In this document: in pieces, positions 60,957-64,000 of the stretch
Position numbering within the stretch: position 1 is the stretch's first letter
How the letters are laid out: every line of letters starts with the position of its first letter
Assembly (NCBI RefSeq): GCF_005116575.1
Contig: NZ_SWCN01000005.1
Location: forward strand, 1 to 64,000
Direction of reading: 5' to 3'
DNA: 64,000 bases
From: Desulforhopalus sp. IMCC35007
GTDB taxonomy: Bacteria; Desulfobacterota; Desulfobulbia; Desulfobulbales; Desulfocapsaceae
The notes under the pieces: model-generated
What the model saw: only the letters and a program-made list of their open reading frames with translations
Told to the model about the DNA's origin: nothing
Database searches by the model: none
Position numbers and translations under genes: made by a program

Positions 60957-63042
60957 TTATCGTCACCGTGCCAAGAGATCTGACTTTTAGACTCGGAGTA
61001 ATCTCATTGTGTGAAATTACAGTGAGTGCCGGGTAATATCGTTCTGTAAGGTTACGAACGTATGGGCGTATTTGAGGGGCGGAAAGTATTGTCGGTCTGC
61101 TGCCACTATCAAATAATGGAATGGCCTTGCCTATAGAATCGAGTATTTTTTGTGCAGTAGTGGGATCGATTGCAAGATAACTGCCTCTGTCTTTGTGCTG
61201 TACGGCTTTTTGGATAGCCTCTTCAACAGGCTTTGAAAGAGTAAGGACCGGAATAACACCGTTTACAGCAAGGTCGTTGCTGATGGTTCTGGAAAGTGCG
61301 TGGCGAACATATTCCGTGAGGATATCTGTATCTTTGGTTGACGGAGCCCAGTCAGCCATGGTTTCAAGGATGGTTCGAAGATCGCGAATGGAAACACCTT
61401 CTTTAAGCAGGTTCTGCAAAACCCGCATAATAGCTCCAAGAGAGAGAATTGTTGGTACCAGTTCTTCAACAAGTTTTGGATACATTTTACCAAGATTGTC
61501 GAGCAGAGCCTGAACTTCCTGTCTGCCGATAAGCTCGTGGGAATGCTGTTTGATAACTTCACTGATGTGGGTTGCCATAACAGTGGTGCAATCAACAACG
61601 GTATAACCTGCAATCTGGGCCCGGTCCTTTTTATCCGATGAGATCCATATGGCTGGCAAACCAAAGGCAGGTTCGGTCGTTGCGACTCCAGAGATGGTTT
61701 CTGTCACAAAGCCTGGGTCCATGGCCATGAAATGGCCGGGCAGGATTTCAGACTGGGCGATCTGCACACCTTTGAGTGAGAAGGAGTACTGGTTCGGGGC
61801 TAATTGCAGATTGTCGCGTATATGAACAGGGGGAACTATAAAGCCGTTATTGAGGGCAAATTGTTTGCGTATGGACTGAATTCTGTGGAGTAACTCACCA
61901 TCCTGGGCTGAGTCGACAAAAGGAATAAGCCCATAACCCACTTCCAATTGTAAAAGATCCACATGGAGCATCTCTTCGTAATTTTCTTCCTGTTTTGCAG
62001 GTAGTTTGGGTGGCTCTTCTTTGATGACCTGCTCCGCCACCTTTTTACCTTTGTCGATCTGAAAGGCAAGAAGTGCCAGAGAACCTGATAAAATAAGAAA
62101 AGGGAAGAACGGCAGGCCTGGAATCAAGGCAAAGAGCACTAATATTCCGGATACAACCCAGAGGGCTACGGCATTATGTGAAAATTGCTTTTTAAGATCA
62201 GAGCCAAAGTCCTTGTCACCCGTGGAACGTGTGACCAGCAGACCAGCGGCGGTTGAAATGATCAGGGCGGGGATCTGGCCAACCAGACCATCGCCGACAG
62301 TAAGGATGGTGTAGTTAGCGGCGGCTTCGGCCATGGGCATACCTTTTTGGGCCACACCAATAATAAAGCCAGCACCAATGTTGATAAGGGTGATAATGAT
62401 GCCTGCAATGGCATCTCCCTTAACAAACTTTGAAGCACCGTCCATTGCTCCATGAAAATTTGCCTCGTTACCGACGTCTTCACGTCTTTTTCTTGCTTCT
62501 GACTCATTGATAAGCCCGGCGTTGAGATCGGCATCAATCGCCATCTGTTTTCCTGGCATGGCGTCCAGGGTAAATCTGGCTGCAACCTCAGCGACACGTC
62601 CAGCACCCTTGGTGATAACCATGAAATTGATGAGAACGAGGATTACAAAGATTACAATACCTACGACATAATTTCCTCCGACGACAAATTGACCAAAAGC
62701 CTGTATGACAGAACCCGCAGCGGAAGGGCCCTCGTCGCCGTGTAGAAGTATGAGACGGGTTGAAGCAACGTTCAAGGCAAGGCGAAACAAGGTTGTCGTG
62801 AGAAGTATTGAAGGGAAAATAGAAAAATCAGTCGCCTTAACTGTGTATAAACTGATGATAAGAATTAAAAGAGCGATGGTGATGTTGGTTGATAAAAACA
62901 GATCGAGGATGATCGAGGGCAGGGGGATGATCATGATCATCAGGATCGACACCAGTCCCACGGCTGCAACCACATCACTGCGACCGAAAAGCTGCTTGAG
63001 CCTCAGGCCGACAAGATTGGGTGTGATACTGGTCAATTCCAT
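60946..63042 (-). CDS. flhA: Flagellar export apparatus protein FlhA
   Basis: 698 residues. The N-terminal half has eight membrane segments (VAAVGLVSILMIMIIPLPSI, NITIALLILIISLYTVKATD) and the FHIPEP region RVAEVAARFTLDAMPGKQMA, IDADLNAGLINESEARKRRE. The C-terminal cytoplasmic domain (from about 360) binds chaperone-substrate complexes: LEVGYGLIPFVDSAQDGELL, IPVLTLSKPVEEAI. Full length. Its start overlaps the flhB stop (TAATG). Confidence 0.96.
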   Translation of the reverse strand: MELTSITPNLVGLRLKQLFGRSDVVAAVGLVSILMIMIIPLPSIILDLFLSTNITIALLILIISLYTVKATDFSIFPSILLTTTLFRLALNVASTRLILLHGDEGPSAAGSVIQAFGQFVVGGNYVVGIVIFVILVLINFMVITKGAGRVAEVAARFTLDAMPGKQMAIDADLNAGLINESEARKRREDVGNEANFHGAMDGASKFVKGDAIAGIIITLINIGAGFIIGVAQKGMPMAEAAANYTILTVGDGLVGQIPALIISTAAGLLVTRSTGDKDFGSDLKKQFSHNAVALWVVSGILVLFALIPGLPFFPFLILSGSLALLAFQIDKGKKVAEQVIKEEPPKLPAKQEENYEEMLHVDLLQLEVGYGLIPFVDSAQDGELLHRIQSIRKQFALNNGFIVPPVHIRDNLQLAPNQYSFSLKGVQIAQSEILPGHFMAMDPGFVTETISGVATTEPAFGLPAIWISSDKKDRAQIAGYTVVDCTTVMATHISEVIKQHSHELIGRQEVQALLDNLGKMYPKLVEELVPTILSLGAIMRVLQNLLKEGVSIRDLRTILETMADWAPSTKDTDILTEYVRHALSRTISNDLAVNGVIPVLTLSKPVEEAIQKAVQHKDRGSYLAIDPTTAQKILDSIGKAIPLFDSGSRPTILSAPQIRPYVRNLTERYYPALTVISHNEITPSLKVRSLGTVTINAS

Positions 63043-64000
63043 TAGAAATTATTTCCTTTTAATGAATAAACATGGGCAAGGATCTCTGCGACTGCCTTGA
63101 AAAGATCCTCAGGGACATATTCTCCTATTTCAAGGTTATGCAATAAACGCGCCACAGGAGGATTCTCGACAATAGGGATATCGTTTTCACGGGCGAGCTC
63201 CCGGATTCGCATTGCGATATGATCGGCACCTTTAGCAAGGATTATGGGGGCATCCATTTTTTTTGAATCATATTGAATCGCAACAGATATGTGGGTTGGA
63301 TTCGTAACAATTACATCAGCTTTTGGTACATCAGCCATCATTCTTTTTCTTGCCATTTCTCGCTGGATCGAACGAATCTGCGCTTTGATATGCGGATCTC
63401 CTTCAGCTTCCTTGTACTCTTCTTTGACCTCCTGTTTGGTCATTTTCATTTTTTCTTCCATTTCCCATTTGAGAAACATGAAATCAAGAAAGGCCAGGAA
63501 TATAAGCAGAGCACAAATTTTGGCGAAAACAATGAGGGCAATCCTGCCTAAATAACTTATTGCAGAAACAACACTTACATCCACCAGAATGAGGGCTTCC
63601 TCAAAATTATTGAGAACCGTGGAGTAACCTATAAAAGCGATAAGAATGACCTTAAGCAGAGATTTCACAACTTCCAGCATAGATTTTTTGGAAAAAAATC
63701 TCGACATACCACTGATGGGATTCATTTTCGAAAAATCAGGAATAAGCGGTTTGCCGGTGAGCAGCCAGCCAAATTGAAAAATGCTGGAGAAGATTGCAAT
63801 GATCAGTACCAGGACAAAAAGAGGCGCCATGAGCAGGGCAAGCTGCTGTAAAAGAAAGGCTGACAGGCTCATGGTGGAGACAGGGGTTATCTCGAATTGT
63901 CCGCTTGATTGCCAGAGAGAAAAAAGCAGCGTTGTTATTTTATTCCAAAAATCAGGGAGATAAAATATCCAGAAGAGCAGGACTATAGAGAAAAGGGCCG
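63042..64000 (-). CDS. flhB: Flagellar export apparatus protein FlhB (5' end outside window)
   Basis: The frame stays open to base 64000, giving about 318 residues; roughly the first 40 are missing. Upstream of the internal ATG at 63872 the frame reads LLFWIFYLPDFWNKITTLLF, continuous with known FlhB N-termini, so that ATG is not the start. Membrane segments follow (LLKVILIAFIGYSTVLNNF), then the helix KMTKQEVKEEYKEAEGDPHI, the autocleavage site TNPTHISVAI, and the FlhB-CC tail (APIILAKGADHIAMRIRELA). It switches export specificity with FliK. Confidence 0.94.
   Translation of the reverse strand, partial: ALFSIVLLFWIFYLPDFWNKITTLLFSLWQSSGQFEITPVSTMSLSAFLLQQLALLMAPLFVLVLIIAIFSSIFQFGWLLTGKPLIPDFSKMNPISGMSRFFSKKSMLEVVKSLLKVILIAFIGYSTVLNNFEEALILVDVSVVSAISYLGRIALIVFAKICALLIFLAFLDFMFLKWEMEEKMKMTKQEVKEEYKEAEGDPHIKAQIRSIQREMARKRMMADVPKADVIVTNPTHISVAIQYDSKKMDAPIILAKGADHIAMRIRELARENDIPIVENPPVARLLHNLEIGEYVPEDLFKAVAEILAHVYSLKGNNF

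Overview
The window looks like a chromosome segment of a motile, Gram-negative anaerobe of the Desulfobacterota, most plausibly a Desulfobulbales-type sulfur or sulfate metaboliser. This is inferred from gene content: a nine-haem lipoprotein cytochrome, a stand-alone IMP cyclohydrolase, a Crp-like protein with a C-terminal DUF4388 domain, a YbeY-PdxJ fusion, and one large polar-flagellum type locus (FlhF/FlhG, FliA, FlgM, CsrA/FliW). No 16S gene is present, so taxonomy is not proven.

Layout. 1-262: transposase fragment at the left edge. 0.6-6.3 kb: S4 RNA-binding protein, purine genes (IMP cyclohydrolase domain, purN), a U32-family protein, a divergent cNMP-domain regulator, and rpsT with promoter and terminator. 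6.6-11.3 kb: trpE-G-D-C-F (trpBA not here). 11.3-13.5 kb: convergent rlpA and a nine-haem cytochrome lipoprotein. 13.7-17 kb: tRNA-Thr followed by a small accessory patch. It holds an unusual gene joining an Abi_2 (AbiD/AbiF, HEPN) N-terminus to the C-terminus of a type I restriction HsdR, then a small secreted six-cysteine protein and three lipoproteins including Pal. 17.1-20.1 kb: two-gene HDAC-fold/HyuA-like operon. 20.7-22.7 kb: radical SAM protein plus DUF4130-type partner (predicted DNA modification or repair). 23.5-28.3 kb: secreted protein, class II aldolase, tRNA-Leu, fused ybeY-pdxJ, phoH, and a DsbA-family thioredoxin. 28.6-35.2 kb: tRNA-Leu, the tig-clpP-clpX-lon proteostasis cluster, and a tandem duplication of tRNA-Val/tRNA-Asp.

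35.2-64 kb is flagellar. On the minus strand, from the right edge: flhB (cut by the window), flhA, flhF, flhG, fliA, a DUF2802-like gene, a sigma-28 promoter, flgF, flgG, flgA, flgH, flgI, flgJ (rod-binding part only), a conserved hypothetical, flgM, flgN, flgK, flgL, csrA, fliW. Convergent on the plus strand are flagellin 2, flaG, fliD, fliS and a fliT-position gene. Further left are flagellin 1, an IS3-family element, a MAF/DUF115 flagellin-modification gene, a PilZ protein, fliK and a free-standing FlhB C-terminal-like gene.

How it works together. FliA and FlgM set late-gene timing. Sigma-28 promoters are visible before both flagellins and before flgF. Both flagellin leaders carry a GGA-loop hairpin followed by a GGA-containing Shine-Dalgarno, which with csrA-fliW in the same locus suggests translational homeostasis of flagellin by CsrA/FliW, as known in Bacillus.

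The best candidates for something new are the Abi_2::HsdR chimera with its upstream hairpin, the duplicated CsrA leader architecture, the YbeY-PdxJ fusion, the radical SAM/DUF4130 pair and the HDAC/HyuA operon.
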